This document shows positions 27,700 through 37,700 of a stretch of DNA of 64,000 nt, piece by piece. The notes beneath the pieces were generated by a model. That model worked only from the letters and a program-made list of their open reading frames with translations, was not told the DNA's origin and searched no databases. Source of the DNA: Acholeplasmataceae bacterium (GTDB taxonomy: Bacteria; Bacillota_I; Bacilli_A; Acholeplasmatales; Acholeplasmataceae); contig JALNWO010000001.1 in NCBI GenBank assembly GCA_023230825.1, positions 146,702 to 210,701 of the forward strand. Reading direction: 5' to 3'. How positions within the stretch are numbered: the stretch's first letter is position 1; every line of letters begins with the position of its first letter. A program made the translations under genes and the position numbers.

Positions 27700-28545
27700 A
27701 TGAGAGTATTGACCGATAGAGTTGTTAACTACTTCCCTATGTCAGTAGCTACAAGCTTAGCTATCGAAGGTTTAGTAGGAGTAGGGTTGGATGGGAATGG
27801 TAGTGTTAAAAAAACACCTAACAGAACTAAAGAGTTTGAAAAGGTTTGGATTAATGTCCGTACATTAATCAGAAACGTTATAGGTAGTGTGTCAGATAGA
27901 AGTATTGAAAGTATCAGACCTGACCATATAGCGTTTACGGTTATGGAAGATATTGGTGCAATTGAAGAAGCGTTAAAAGTATACGGACCTCATCTAAAAT
28001 TACAACTCTATTATTGCGAGTATAGATTTATACAAAGAAGCTTTCCTAACGCATTATTAAGAGAACCTAGTACTGTAAAACAAAAGACGTATAATGAAGT
28101 ATCAGAGAGAGCTTGGAACTTCACTAGAACGCTTATACAAGACTCTGAGTACGCTTTTAAGAACTATATGAAGACAATAGAAGGTAACTACATGGAGAAA
28201 GTGTTAATGCTATCACACTTTCCTATTGATTTACTTTCTTATAAACAATTCAGGGAACTGAGTTTATTAGAGTCTCATACAGGTGCAATTAAAACAAGAC
28301 CGTATTGGTATACAAAACTCTATAACGGAAAAGATCTTTCTATTATCCCTTTTAATGAACTCACATTACAAGTCTATGGAGACAATGAAACCTTTAGACC
28401 TACATCCATAAAGCTAAGACGACTACTTACGGATATAGCCATTAGTAATAAATGGTCCTACTTAACGACAGTAGATAAGATCCGATATAATTTAAATAGT
28501 ATTAAAGACCCAGTGTCTAAAGAAGAATTGAAAAAGTATCTGTAA
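27700..28545 (+). CDS. hypothetical protein, 281 aa
   Basis: ATG 27700 follows GAGGTAATTAC. The product is a helical, basic protein with no recognised motif. It lies between the nuclease and SSB genes, five bases after the former, suggesting a function in replication or recombination by neighbourhood only. Confidence 0.72.
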   Translation: MRVLTDRVVNYFPMSVATSLAIEGLVGVGLDGNGSVKKTPNRTKEFEKVWINVRTLIRNVIGSVSDRSIESIRPDHIAFTVMEDIGAIEEALKVYGPHLKLQLYYCEYRFIQRSFPNALLREPSTVKQKTYNEVSERAWNFTRTLIQDSEYAFKNYMKTIEGNYMEKVLMLSHFPIDLLSYKQFRELSLLESHTGAIKTRPYWYTKLYNGKDLSIIPFNELTLQVYGDNETFRPTSIKLRRLLTDIAISNKWSYLTTVDKIRYNLNSIKDPVSKEELKKYL

Positions 28546-28621
28546 AATATTACTTTTTAAGCAACTCTTCTATAATTTGTGAAATATTGTTATCCTAAAA
28601 GAAAAAGGGAATAAAGTTAAA

Positions 28622-29383
28622 ATGAGTAACTATCAAAACAACCAGCAAGAATACCAGCACACTATTTTAGACGCTCGTTATTCCAGTATGAGTGCACCTA
28701 GTACTGAGCAAGGTAAATGGGCAGCAATTAAATGGTCTGTGAACAAAGGTGAAGTCCGTATGACGGTCTTTACTAATGATGCTGGTGATACTGCCAATAA
28801 CCCAGCAGAAAAAGGACGTATTCAAGCTACTCTAACTCCTCGTCAATTCGGTTGGTTTACTGGAGCAATTGAAGAAGCTATTAACGCTACAAGTGAATAT
28901 ACTGCTATGTATACGCATGAGGACTATAAATTCTTTGGTCCTGGTAAACGTTCTGAAACTCCTCTTCCTATCTGGTCTCTTATTGTAAAACGCGCTGAAG
29001 ATGGTAAGATCTCATTCATGCTTTTAGATGCAGGTAAGAAAGACCGTCCACGAATTCCTTTTACGTTTGAGCCAGCTCGTGGTGGTAAGATGTTAATTAA
29101 GATTAACGGTGAGATGGTAGATAACCCAGGTGAGGTTTCTAAAACATTTGCTCGCGGTTTCTTAAATACTACTGTTCCGATGATTAATAAACTTTGTGTT
29201 GATAATTACGTTCACAAGCAGCCTAATAACAATAACAATAATAATCGCGGTGGTGGAAATAATAATTATCGTAACAATAATAATAATAATAATAACTACT
29301 CAGGTGGTAATCAGAATCAAGGAGGCGGTAGCAGCTATCAAGCACCTGCCAGCAGCAATTTTGATGATGATATCCCTTTCTGA
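28622..29383 (+). CDS. ssb: single-stranded DNA-binding protein
   Basis: A 253-residue protein with a folded N-terminal part (about residues 1-200), then a Gly/Asn-rich flexible linker, then the C-terminal peptide FDDDIPF. That tip is almost identical to the partner-recruiting tail of bacterial SSB, which strongly suggests SSB function and recruitment of replication proteins. The linker is encoded by AAT/AAC repeats (about 29224-29300), so its length could vary by replication slippage. It is followed by a terminator and sits next to repair genes. Confidence 0.8.
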   Translation: MSNYQNNQQEYQHTILDARYSSMSAPSTEQGKWAAIKWSVNKGEVRMTVFTNDAGDTANNPAEKGRIQATLTPRQFGWFTGAIEEAINATSEYTAMYTHEDYKFFGPGKRSETPLPIWSLIVKRAEDGKISFMLLDAGKKDRPRIPFTFEPARGGKMLIKINGEMVDNPGEVSKTFARGFLNTTVPMINKLCVDNYVHKQPNNNNNNNRGGGNNNYRNNNNNNNNYSGGNQNQGGGSSYQAPASSNFDDDIPF

Positions 29384-29401
29384 TAAACAACAATAATAAA
29401 G

Positions 29402-29440
29402 AGGTGGGAGTCCGATTAAGTAGGACTCCCATTATGCCTT
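29402..29440 (+). terminator. hairpin terminator after ssb
   Basis: GTGGGAGTCC (29404-29413) pairs with GGACTCCCATTATGCC (29423-29438). Confidence 0.78.
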
Positions 29441-29462
29441 TAAATCAAGAAAATAACAACTA

Positions 29463-29470
29463 CATATCAC
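29463..29470 (+). promoter_or_regulatory. candidate phage promoter motif (CATATCAC)
   Basis: An exact CATATCAC copy lies 47 bases before the ATG of the 29517 gene, just after a terminator, where a promoter is expected. Confidence 0.48.
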
Positions 29471-29516
29471 CTAAAAGTACAAGGTATTTTTTCCCTTTCG
29501 CTTACTAAGGTTGGAA

Positions 29517-31151
29517 ATGGATATAAAAGAAAAGAGTTTGAGAATTATACAAAAGAGTCCTACTACAGTCAGTACTTATTTCAATGATAAAGAGCTGATA
29601 TGGGATGTCTCTGTATTTAACAATACTTCTCATCGGAATAACGAGTTTGATATCTTCGAGCAGATTAATCAATATTGGTTAACTAAACCTATCTCTTTTC
29701 AAGAAGAGGTATTTAAGTATTACGAGAAGATTCATTCTGTATTTCAATTTGGAGGTACAATTGAGGACCTAACGCTTGAACTCGGTCCTTATATGAAGGG
29801 TATTATTAAACTTCATAATCCTGATGAGATTGCAGTCTGGTCACAAATTAGTGCAAGACTTTATGTTTCGTCTTCATTGATGTCCGAATACGCAGATAAC
29901 GGAAATGAAGGCGCATCTCGCTTCGTGCAGGTTGGAACGCGTAATAAGACTTATCTGAAAAGAGATTATACCAAACTTCTAGGTTTAGCTATCTCTATCC
30001 GTGCTCTAGTACCTATCTTTGGAGAATTTATTTTCCAAACTGGTGCATCAGCAGGTGTTAACTTCAAAGAGTATCGTGCTGGTAAACTATTAGAAGGTAC
30101 GACTTTAGAGACATGCGAGGCTTATGAAAAACTAAGGTTGTATGTCAATGACATTGCAGGTACAGATAAGCAAAAGAGTTCACCTATTCTAGACGGTATC
30201 AGTAGTGAAGAATTCCCGGTATGGATTCTTTACATGATCATCATTCGTCGTTTAACAGTAGGTAATTTAAAAGGTGATCCAAACCAACCTAACTCTCATC
30301 TAGTTACTTATATCCATTTTTACTTGAATCAAAGATTACTAGGATATGAGAATAACTTCTCCTCAGGTAAGGTTAGGGATAAAGATGTAGGATCAGCTAA
30401 CGCAGACGATGAGTCTAAGCTCTCTGTTTTAGAGACTTATAAAACACCGACAGAGCATAGTCCGGGTGATTATGAGCAAATGGCGTTTTATGCAAACAAC
30501 ATTGAATGGTGTATTAATACCTTGTGTCCTGGTCTAGACATGAAGATTTATGAGCAAGCAAAAGAAGCTAGTGCATTTATGCTAGGACCTGTTCCTTTCT
30601 ATAAGGCACAAAGCGTCATTGTTCAGAATCTAATTGGACCTTATCTAGCACCAGATGTATTAGAACATATTCAAAGGATTCCTAGTTTGGGTCTTTATAA
30701 TGTTGTTCAAGCAATGTTGTGGCAGTACGGATATAAAGACCTTGCGTCTTTTATTACAACCACTACAAAGCAAGAGCATGAAGGGTTAAGTGGTTCTACA
30801 CATACAGCTAGGATGAACATCCCACGAGTAATGAGCGATATGATTCGAGATCTATATCCTCATTTAAAGAGAACCAGTTCTCGAAGTGTTAATAGTAAGA
30901 TTGAACCTACACCTCTTACAACAATTAAGAATATTGTTGAACACATGAGTGTGGGTAATTGGAGGAGTAATATCCATGAAGCTTGGTTAAATGAACTAGA
31001 TTTAAGCGCCATCTCACCTTCAAGACGCCGAGATTGGAGAATACCTCCTGACATTAGAATTCAGTTAGCTAAACTGTTTATTCAAATTGGGATGTTTGAA
31101 GTGCCTTTCCATCCCGACAACGTCAAGAAATTCCAACAGCTCTCGTTTTAA
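29517..31151 (+). CDS. candidate nvRNAP accessory subunit (phiKZ gp68-like position)
   Basis: A 544-residue protein, starting at ATG 29517 with CTAAGG upstream (TTG 29511 is a possible earlier start). It has no motif I can assign. It opens the block that leads to the beta C-terminal and beta-prime C-terminal genes. In phiKZ the fifth, promoter-related subunit of the non-virion RNA polymerase, gp68, sits in this place with similar length. The assignment rests on position and size, not sequence, so treat it as a lead. The C-terminal 100 residues are basic and aromatic. Confidence 0.5.
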   Translation: MDIKEKSLRIIQKSPTTVSTYFNDKELIWDVSVFNNTSHRNNEFDIFEQINQYWLTKPISFQEEVFKYYEKIHSVFQFGGTIEDLTLELGPYMKGIIKLHNPDEIAVWSQISARLYVSSSLMSEYADNGNEGASRFVQVGTRNKTYLKRDYTKLLGLAISIRALVPIFGEFIFQTGASAGVNFKEYRAGKLLEGTTLETCEAYEKLRLYVNDIAGTDKQKSSPILDGISSEEFPVWILYMIIIRRLTVGNLKGDPNQPNSHLVTYIHFYLNQRLLGYENNFSSGKVRDKDVGSANADDESKLSVLETYKTPTEHSPGDYEQMAFYANNIEWCINTLCPGLDMKIYEQAKEASAFMLGPVPFYKAQSVIVQNLIGPYLAPDVLEHIQRIPSLGLYNVVQAMLWQYGYKDLASFITTTTKQEHEGLSGSTHTARMNIPRVMSDMIRDLYPHLKRTSSRSVNSKIEPTPLTTIKNIVEHMSVGNWRSNIHEAWLNELDLSAISPSRRRDWRIPPDIRIQLAKLFIQIGMFEVPFHPDNVKKFQQLSF

Positions 31152-31196
31152 CATCCCAACGTAAAAAACCAACCCTATTCTCTCTGGAGTTTATCA

Positions 31197-32720
31197 ATGT
31201 ATCAAAATAACCCACGCTGTCGTATTCTTCGTTTAGTGATGGCTCGTACTAATGGTTATCAGCCACAGTATATTCGTCCCTATGCGATGACTACGGAGAC
31301 TTATAAGCGTAATGAGATTTTGAATCGTCTAGACCCAAACCGACCCATCAGCCCAACGACATTAGGTGGTGAAGTATCTGGTCTCATCAAACCCAGTATT
31401 AACATTGACGACACTTTAATGCTAGACCTCCCAGCAGGTTGGGGATCAGAGCGTCTTCGTTGGATTATGACAATTGAAATCCAGCACATGGGCGCAACTA
31501 TCATTCAGTACTTAACAGGATATACTGATCACGTAGGTGTATCACTACAAACTCAATCCATCGATCCTAACTTACGTTTCTTTATTAATAATAGCTTCCA
31601 GTTTCGTGTAGATTCTGAACTGCAAAACGGTGTACCGATTCGTCGCCTCGTGCCAACACGCTTAAACCAAGTTCTAACTAATCTAAACTATAGCAGAAAT
31701 CAATTAATGAATTCCGCTTTAGTTCGTCCTCAAGATGTACTAAACTTTGTTGGAACGGCTTCTATTCGGGATCAGATCTATAGCCAAAACATTGCTTATG
31801 AAACAGCAACACTAACTAACCGGGCTACATTAGGAAATATTTCTAATATTAATCCCACAGCTTTTACTGCTCGAATCCTCGATGCACAACGTCGTGCTTT
31901 TGTGGATGGGAATCAATACGGTCAGTCCAATGATTCAATTATTGAACGTGCTATTGATTTCGTTCGTGAAGATTCTCAGCGTAATGATCCTTTCCTAAAC
32001 GTTCTTCTTTCTAGCTCATCTGAATCACTAATTGGAAATGATTTCACTTGGTCTACGCTAAACAACATTGATCCAAACGTAAACAATGAACAGATTACGC
32101 AATTGATCATGAAAGATAGTGCTTCCCCAACAATGGCTATGAATGCCAGTAACATGGGACTAGCGTATTTAGATTCTACTAATTCCTCTCGTTGGGATGA
32201 ATGTAATTATCTTCAACAAGCAGCTACTATTATTCGAGACTCAACAAACTCTTTGATGGCTGAGACGATGTTTAACTCTATCGCCTTCTCTGTAACTAAT
32301 GAGTCAGGTCAATTCACGTATTCGTATTCAGGCGGAACTTTGTTTGTACCAGATGTTGACCCAAGTCCTTTCTTTTATCGATTCATTGAAAGGCTGATTA
32401 ACGAAGCAGTTATGGATATCTCCTTTAACAATAATACGCGACTTGAACTCCATGTCATCAGTGAATTTGTTGGTGATACCAAGATTCAATTAAAGGTTGG
32501 TGATCAATATGGTGAGTTCGTAGCTCCTACTTTTTGCTCCAGTCTGACAGCTCCTGTCATTGCAGGATCTCAAGGAACTGCTCAGCTCTTAGCAGATAAT
32601 ATTGGTAACATTGTTAATGAGGTGTATGATAACTTCTCTAACAAGATCTCTCATGCTGTTACGAACATCTCTGATAACCCGAGTTATCCAAGTGCTGTCA
32701 TGGATAATTTCCCTCTGTAA
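31197..32720 (+). CDS. conserved-position hypothetical protein, 507 aa
   Basis: ATG 31197 with TGGAG upstream. It is a large protein rich in Asn, Ser and Thr with a basic N-terminus and no recognised domain. Codons are somewhat GC-richer than its neighbours, suggesting good expression. It sits between the gp68-position gene and the beta gene, matching the phiKZ gp69-gp70 position. Function unknown. Confidence 0.72.
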   Translation: MYQNNPRCRILRLVMARTNGYQPQYIRPYAMTTETYKRNEILNRLDPNRPISPTTLGGEVSGLIKPSINIDDTLMLDLPAGWGSERLRWIMTIEIQHMGATIIQYLTGYTDHVGVSLQTQSIDPNLRFFINNSFQFRVDSELQNGVPIRRLVPTRLNQVLTNLNYSRNQLMNSALVRPQDVLNFVGTASIRDQIYSQNIAYETATLTNRATLGNISNINPTAFTARILDAQRRAFVDGNQYGQSNDSIIERAIDFVREDSQRNDPFLNVLLSSSSESLIGNDFTWSTLNNIDPNVNNEQITQLIMKDSASPTMAMNASNMGLAYLDSTNSSRWDECNYLQQAATIIRDSTNSLMAETMFNSIAFSVTNESGQFTYSYSGGTLFVPDVDPSPFFYRFIERLINEAVMDISFNNNTRLELHVISEFVGDTKIQLKVGDQYGEFVAPTFCSSLTAPVIAGSQGTAQLLADNIGNIVNEVYDNFSNKISHAVTNISDNPSYPSAVMDNFPL

Positions 32721-32735
32721 TAAGCGAATGAAAAA

Positions 32736-34196
32736 ATGGAAAATAAACTAGATCTACTTACTTGGTATAAAGAAGTTTTAAAAACTGCTGATGCTTATAC
32801 TGACGAAAAAGATCATATCTTTCTCATCCCAGGAGAAAATACCGTACCAGCAATGGTCAAAGAAGGTGATGTTGAAAAACAACTAGCACTACCTTCTAAA
32901 GAGGTGTTATCTAATTACTATAGTAGCACCATTCGCTTTCACCCCCTAGCTGAGGATTTCACACGAGGACCTAGTGTTGTTGTAGAGAATTATAAGAACT
33001 GGGCATTAGGACATATGACTATCACCATGGTAGTCGCTTTCATTGCCCTGCTAGAGTTATCAGCATCACCTCAACTCCACGCTAAACTCGATCCAGTTCA
33101 GAGTGAGTTATTGAAAGTAGCTAAAAATGCTAAACAGGGTACGATTGATGTATTTAAGAAAATTATTGGTAGGATTGAAGATGAAGATAATGAACTTCAA
33201 TTCATCCGTATTTTCTTAAAGAAATCAGCCCGTATTAATGATAAAGCACATCAATGGGGGGGAATGGTAACTTTTCCTTTCTATGAGTACTTAAAGACAA
33301 ACCCAAAGAAAATCAAATCCGTTCCTCTAAGTAATGAGAACCGACTGACTTTCATGTCTATCTTCGAGTATTTATTCCCTTTCATTAATGAGGCGCATAA
33401 ATACAGCTATGGTTCTAACTCTAACTTAGCACCTAAATTTGAATCTATCTTAGGTGCTATTAAGAATGTGGCAATTGAAATCAATACACTCATTCAAGAG
33501 TTAGGTGATCAAAATCAAGGTATTGAGGAAATTGAATTAGGCTGGGTAGATTACTTAGGTAAGACTGATGTATTCTTGCCTGAAGTTCGTTTTATTCCAA
33601 TGCAACCTGGTAATGAAGGAAAGGAGAATAAGTTAGATAAAGGATTTATTAGCTTAAACCCAAATCAAACTCAAGCTACCTCTACTCCAACTCAACCTAG
33701 TACTAATGAGTCTATGCAACAATCACACACTCAACCTTCTGTTATTGACCCACTTCCTCAAGCGCAGTCTACGCAACCACAACAACCTCAAGTAGCTCAA
33801 CAGGTTAAAAAGGCTGCGACTTTAGCTGATATCTTAGGTGCCAATGCAGCTCCACAAATGGTTGGAGGGATGGTAGCTGGTAATCAGACAATGATGGTTA
33901 ATCCAGCTACAGGACAAGTCATGGGAACTCCCTCCATGATGCCAGCTCCTATGCAGCAACAAATGCAGCAACATCAAATGAACTATATTCAAACCCTTAA
34001 TACCCCCCAAGGACCGATGGTGTTGTTTAATAACGCTTATATTCCTTTACAACAATATCAGATGATGTTACAATCTAATACGGGGATGCAACAACCAGGT
34101 ATGATGGGTGCTCGCTATGATGTACTGAGTCCTATTGGCCGGCCTAGCGCTGCTAATAGCGGAGGTATGATTAACGGGTATACGGTTCGTATTTAA
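32736..34196 (+). CDS. hypothetical protein with long Gln/Met/Pro-rich tail, 486 aa
   Basis: ATG 32736, 15 bases after the preceding stop. Residues about 1-300 look folded and helical. From about residue 305 the protein becomes low-complexity: Pro/Thr/Gln-rich, then Gln/Met-rich stretches such as QQQMQQHQMNY, to the end. Such tails are usually disordered and can drive self-association or partner binding. It lies immediately before the beta-subunit region, so a role with transcription or RNA in the phage nucleus is possible but not shown. Confidence 0.7.
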   Translation: MENKLDLLTWYKEVLKTADAYTDEKDHIFLIPGENTVPAMVKEGDVEKQLALPSKEVLSNYYSSTIRFHPLAEDFTRGPSVVVENYKNWALGHMTITMVVAFIALLELSASPQLHAKLDPVQSELLKVAKNAKQGTIDVFKKIIGRIEDEDNELQFIRIFLKKSARINDKAHQWGGMVTFPFYEYLKTNPKKIKSVPLSNENRLTFMSIFEYLFPFINEAHKYSYGSNSNLAPKFESILGAIKNVAIEINTLIQELGDQNQGIEEIELGWVDYLGKTDVFLPEVRFIPMQPGNEGKENKLDKGFISLNPNQTQATSTPTQPSTNESMQQSHTQPSVIDPLPQAQSTQPQQPQVAQQVKKAATLADILGANAAPQMVGGMVAGNQTMMVNPATGQVMGTPSMMPAPMQQQMQQHQMNYIQTLNTPQGPMVLFNNAYIPLQQYQMMLQSNTGMQQPGMMGARYDVLSPIGRPSAANSGGMINGYTVRI

Positions 34197-34249
34197 TAAC
34201 AGCATAAATAGGGAGTCCGTTTGGACTCCCTATTTTAAAGGCTGTTATT
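34195..34249. terminator. bidirectional hairpin terminator
   Basis: GCATAAATAGGGAGTCC (34202-34218) pairs with GGACTCCCTATTTTA (34223-34237), extended by an outer AATAACAGC/GCTGTTATT stem. It lies between convergent genes. Confidence 0.8.
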
Positions 34250-34628
34250 TTTTTACTTGCTTTTGTAGTAGAGTTTTAATCTGACTCAATACAGAACCGT
34301 AATATTCTTTACCAATCAAGTAAATAGTAGTCTCAGTACCTAAGAAATCTACTGGATTGTTTAAATGGTTCATCCTTAAATTAACCCAATCGTGGTCAGG
34401 GGATTCATTCATAAACCTCATTAGGCCGTAAAAATCCCCTTCATAACGAATAGATTCACCAGCTTCAATTTCTACAGTCCTAGCTCCATTATCAGGTAAT
34501 AAGAAAAATGGCATGTGGTATTCTAACATTACTCTCACATCCGCTCTATCAGCTAATGAGAGATGTTGTTGAATCATTAAAGGTTCTAGTTCAGTAGGTG
34601 TTGTTAAATCTAATACTGTTTCAGTCAT
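34245..34628 (-). CDS. hypothetical protein, 127 aa
   Basis: A minus-strand gene, ATG complement at 34626-34628, inserted in an otherwise plus-strand transcription block. The protein is a strand-rich small domain with a basic C-terminus (KTLLQKQVKK) and no recognised motif. It is convergent with the 32736 gene and divergent from the beta gene. Its reversed orientation suggests it was added to the block later. Confidence 0.7.
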   Translation of the reverse strand: MTETVLDLTTPTELEPLMIQQHLSLADRADVRVMLEYHMPFFLLPDNGARTVEIEAGESIRYEGDFYGLMRFMNESPDHDWVNLRMNHLNNPVDFLGTETTIYLIGKEYYGSVLSQIKTLLQKQVKK

Positions 34629-34736
34629 AGCGTATTTTTCAAGATAGATTTTTACAATAACATATTATCAATTAGTAGCTGTTAAATTACAGCTAAAAAC
34701 TTACTCCTTCTTTTACTCAATTAAGAGGATGTGTTA

Positions 34737-37700
34737 ATGAGTCTAACCAGACCTAAACCAGATCCGATGATTAAAACTAATCAACTCCATAGAGAATTGC
34801 TTAGTGTAAGTGGATTTGATTCTTTTGCTGCTCATGGAACCTCTCCAAGAAAGCAGATGTTTGCAACTCATTTAGGACAGTGTCTTGTAGTAAAACATTC
34901 CACAGAACGCAGTTATCAAACTGGTATGGAAAGAGCTTACGCTAAATATACATTTAGTATTAAAGCTCCTACCACAATGCATATCATCGCTATTGTTAAC
35001 CGGTATCCAGAGATTCAAGGCGTAGACAAGATTAAATTTAATCCCCAGTCTATTGTCGTCTACGAAGATCTTATTACTAGAACGATCTCAGCAATGGATG
35101 TACGTCGATTCAAAGCTAACCATCCTCACTTTGGCTTTGATTATGTTGCTAGACCAGCTTCTCAATTATTACGAGCTGGAGAGACTATTGAGAAAGATAC
35201 TATCTTCTACGATAGTCCTTCTGTAACAGAAAATGGTGGATACAAGTATGGTGTAGAACTAAACATCCTTCATGCTACCTTACCAGCTACTTCTGAAGAT
35301 GGTAGCATGATCTCTGAATCAGCTGCTAAGAAGTTCACCTACATGACGTTCGAAACTCGTGTAGCGGATTGTGGTGCTGATGAGATTCCTATCTTCTTAT
35401 ATGGTACGGATGAACAACCTAAGATTTGTCCAGATATCGGAGAGAAAGTCAGGGATGATGGTCTACTTTTTGTAACTAGAAAAGTCGATGATAACTTAGC
35501 CCCCTTTTACCAATCTAAACACGCACTTAGAAAATACTTTCCAAAGTTTGATACACCTATCTATGTACCACCAGGTGGGACAGTAATTGATATCCAAGTC
35601 CATCACGATCCTTTATGTAAGCAAGCTCGTGTACCAACTGGAATGGACGATCAGTTATTAAAGTATCAACGGTCTTTAATGAACTTCCATAAAGCAATTA
35701 AAGACATCTGGTCTAAGTACTTAAGAGAACGAGGTGAGGGATTAAAACTCTCTCCAGAGTTTGAACGCTTGGTTGTCGATGCAATTGCTTATACGGATGA
35801 TAAAGCTAATGCACGTCCTCAACGACAATACCGACTAGCTCGACTGGGTGATTGGCGTATTGAATTTACTGTTAGATACGAAAATGTACCTAGTGTAGGT
35901 AATAAGGCAACTGGTTGCTTCGGAGATTCTCACATAGAGCCTGTTAACTATATTTAGGTATATAGTATAGGCCAATGAAATACTAGAAATTATTAACGAT
36001 CTTTTTAATTTGCAGCGTTTGGCCTGTATTTTTCTAATTTAGGAGGTCAAATGACAAAGCAGTATAAATTAGTACCGGGATCAGAGTCAGTACGTTATGA
36101 TGTAATAAATGACACTTATACTAGATTTAATCCGAAAGAAGATGGGTTTGTAGAAAAAGGTTCCCGAATAACCTTTAACTACCATAACCGAACCATCACG
36201 GTAGATAGAGAATGGCTTCGTTTATTTACAATCTTTGAAACAAAGCTTCCCGAGCAAGTTTGGATTCATGTAGAAAAAATTAGGTTCGTAGACTGCTATA
36301 ATAAAGTACTTCGTTTACCCACCAATAAAATAATGGTGTTGGACGAATGCTTTCACTATCATCCGTATTATCGTATTGTTCCAGGCTTTACTCATCTATT
36401 CATCAGTAAGAATGGTGTGGTAATTGATTGGACTGATAACTTTAAACCCGTTTCTATTTTAGATGATCAGTATAAAAACTTAAACATCTATGATCCTGAA
36501 CGAGGTTTTGTTAGATCAGTTCCACTACATCGCTTACTTGGTTTGGCTTGGATTAATAATGACAATTACCAAGAAAAGCCCATAATGAATCACATAGATG
36601 GAAATAAGTATAATAATCAGCTGAGTAATCTAGAATGGGTCTCTCATCAAGAAAATAACGTTCACGCTAGTGAGGTCGGGTTAAATACCGATTCTCTAGC
36701 ATGTAAAGCTCGGGATGTAGTAAGTGGTGAGGTACAAACATTCAACAGTCTTGGTCAGTTATCTCGCGCTTTAGGTGTTGGAGCAGTTAATCTGGAGCGG
36801 TTAAATACCACCCGCCCAACTTCTTTAATTGGTGACCGATATGAAGTTCGTTTATTAGGTGATGACACGCCTTGGTTATTTGATACCGTAGACGATCTAC
36901 CAAAGGTTAAAGGACGTTATCAAATCAATGTTACACATGCGAAGCAGGGTAAGTTAACTTTCCATGATGTTAGAACAGCGGTGTTTAATTTGAAATACCG
37001 TAAGACGTGGGGATGTGGTAATGTCAGGACTTTACAACAGTTCTTAGAAAAAGATCCGTATGTTCAGGATTTTGAGATTATTGATCATTATAAATACACA
37101 GCAACAGTTCAGGCGAAAAACGTAGATACAGGAGAAGTAGTGGAAGAACCTACCTTTACTTATCTTTCTAGACGTTTAAAGCTTCAACGTAGTGCTATTA
37201 AGAAAATCCTGAATTCGGGTCAGGTACAGTGTTATCATGGCTGGTTGATTCGTTTAACGAGTGAAGATCCTTGGCCGGAAGATTATCAGATACATGGTCA
37301 GAGACGTATTAGTGTGGTAGCTAAACACAATAAGACAGGCCAATGTTTGAAATTTCCCACCCTAAGAGCTACTGCAAGGCACTTCGGGATAGATCGTAAA
37401 ACCATTTCAGTTCGTATTAATAATAAAACGGACTACGATGGCTGGTATTTTGAATTGGTTTAATTTACAGGTAAGAATTTATTTGGTCTCCCTAAATAGT
37501 GATATTTAGTAAAAAACCTCTCTAACTGCGGGAACATCCTAAAGTCTTAAATTACTTCTTACTCATGGAAACGTAGAGTAATGCCTCGACCAGTAATGGA
37601 AGTTCGAGGGACAGTAAAAACATTTAAGAATATATGGGTAACCGACGCAACAAAGCTCCTAAGTCTAGAGATATGGAGTGTGTTCAACGACTATCGACGT

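Noticed and set aside
29196-29432. Frames rich in Ile or Tyr on both strands over the ssb 3' end
   Set aside because: They are produced by reading the AAT/AAC repeat in other frames.
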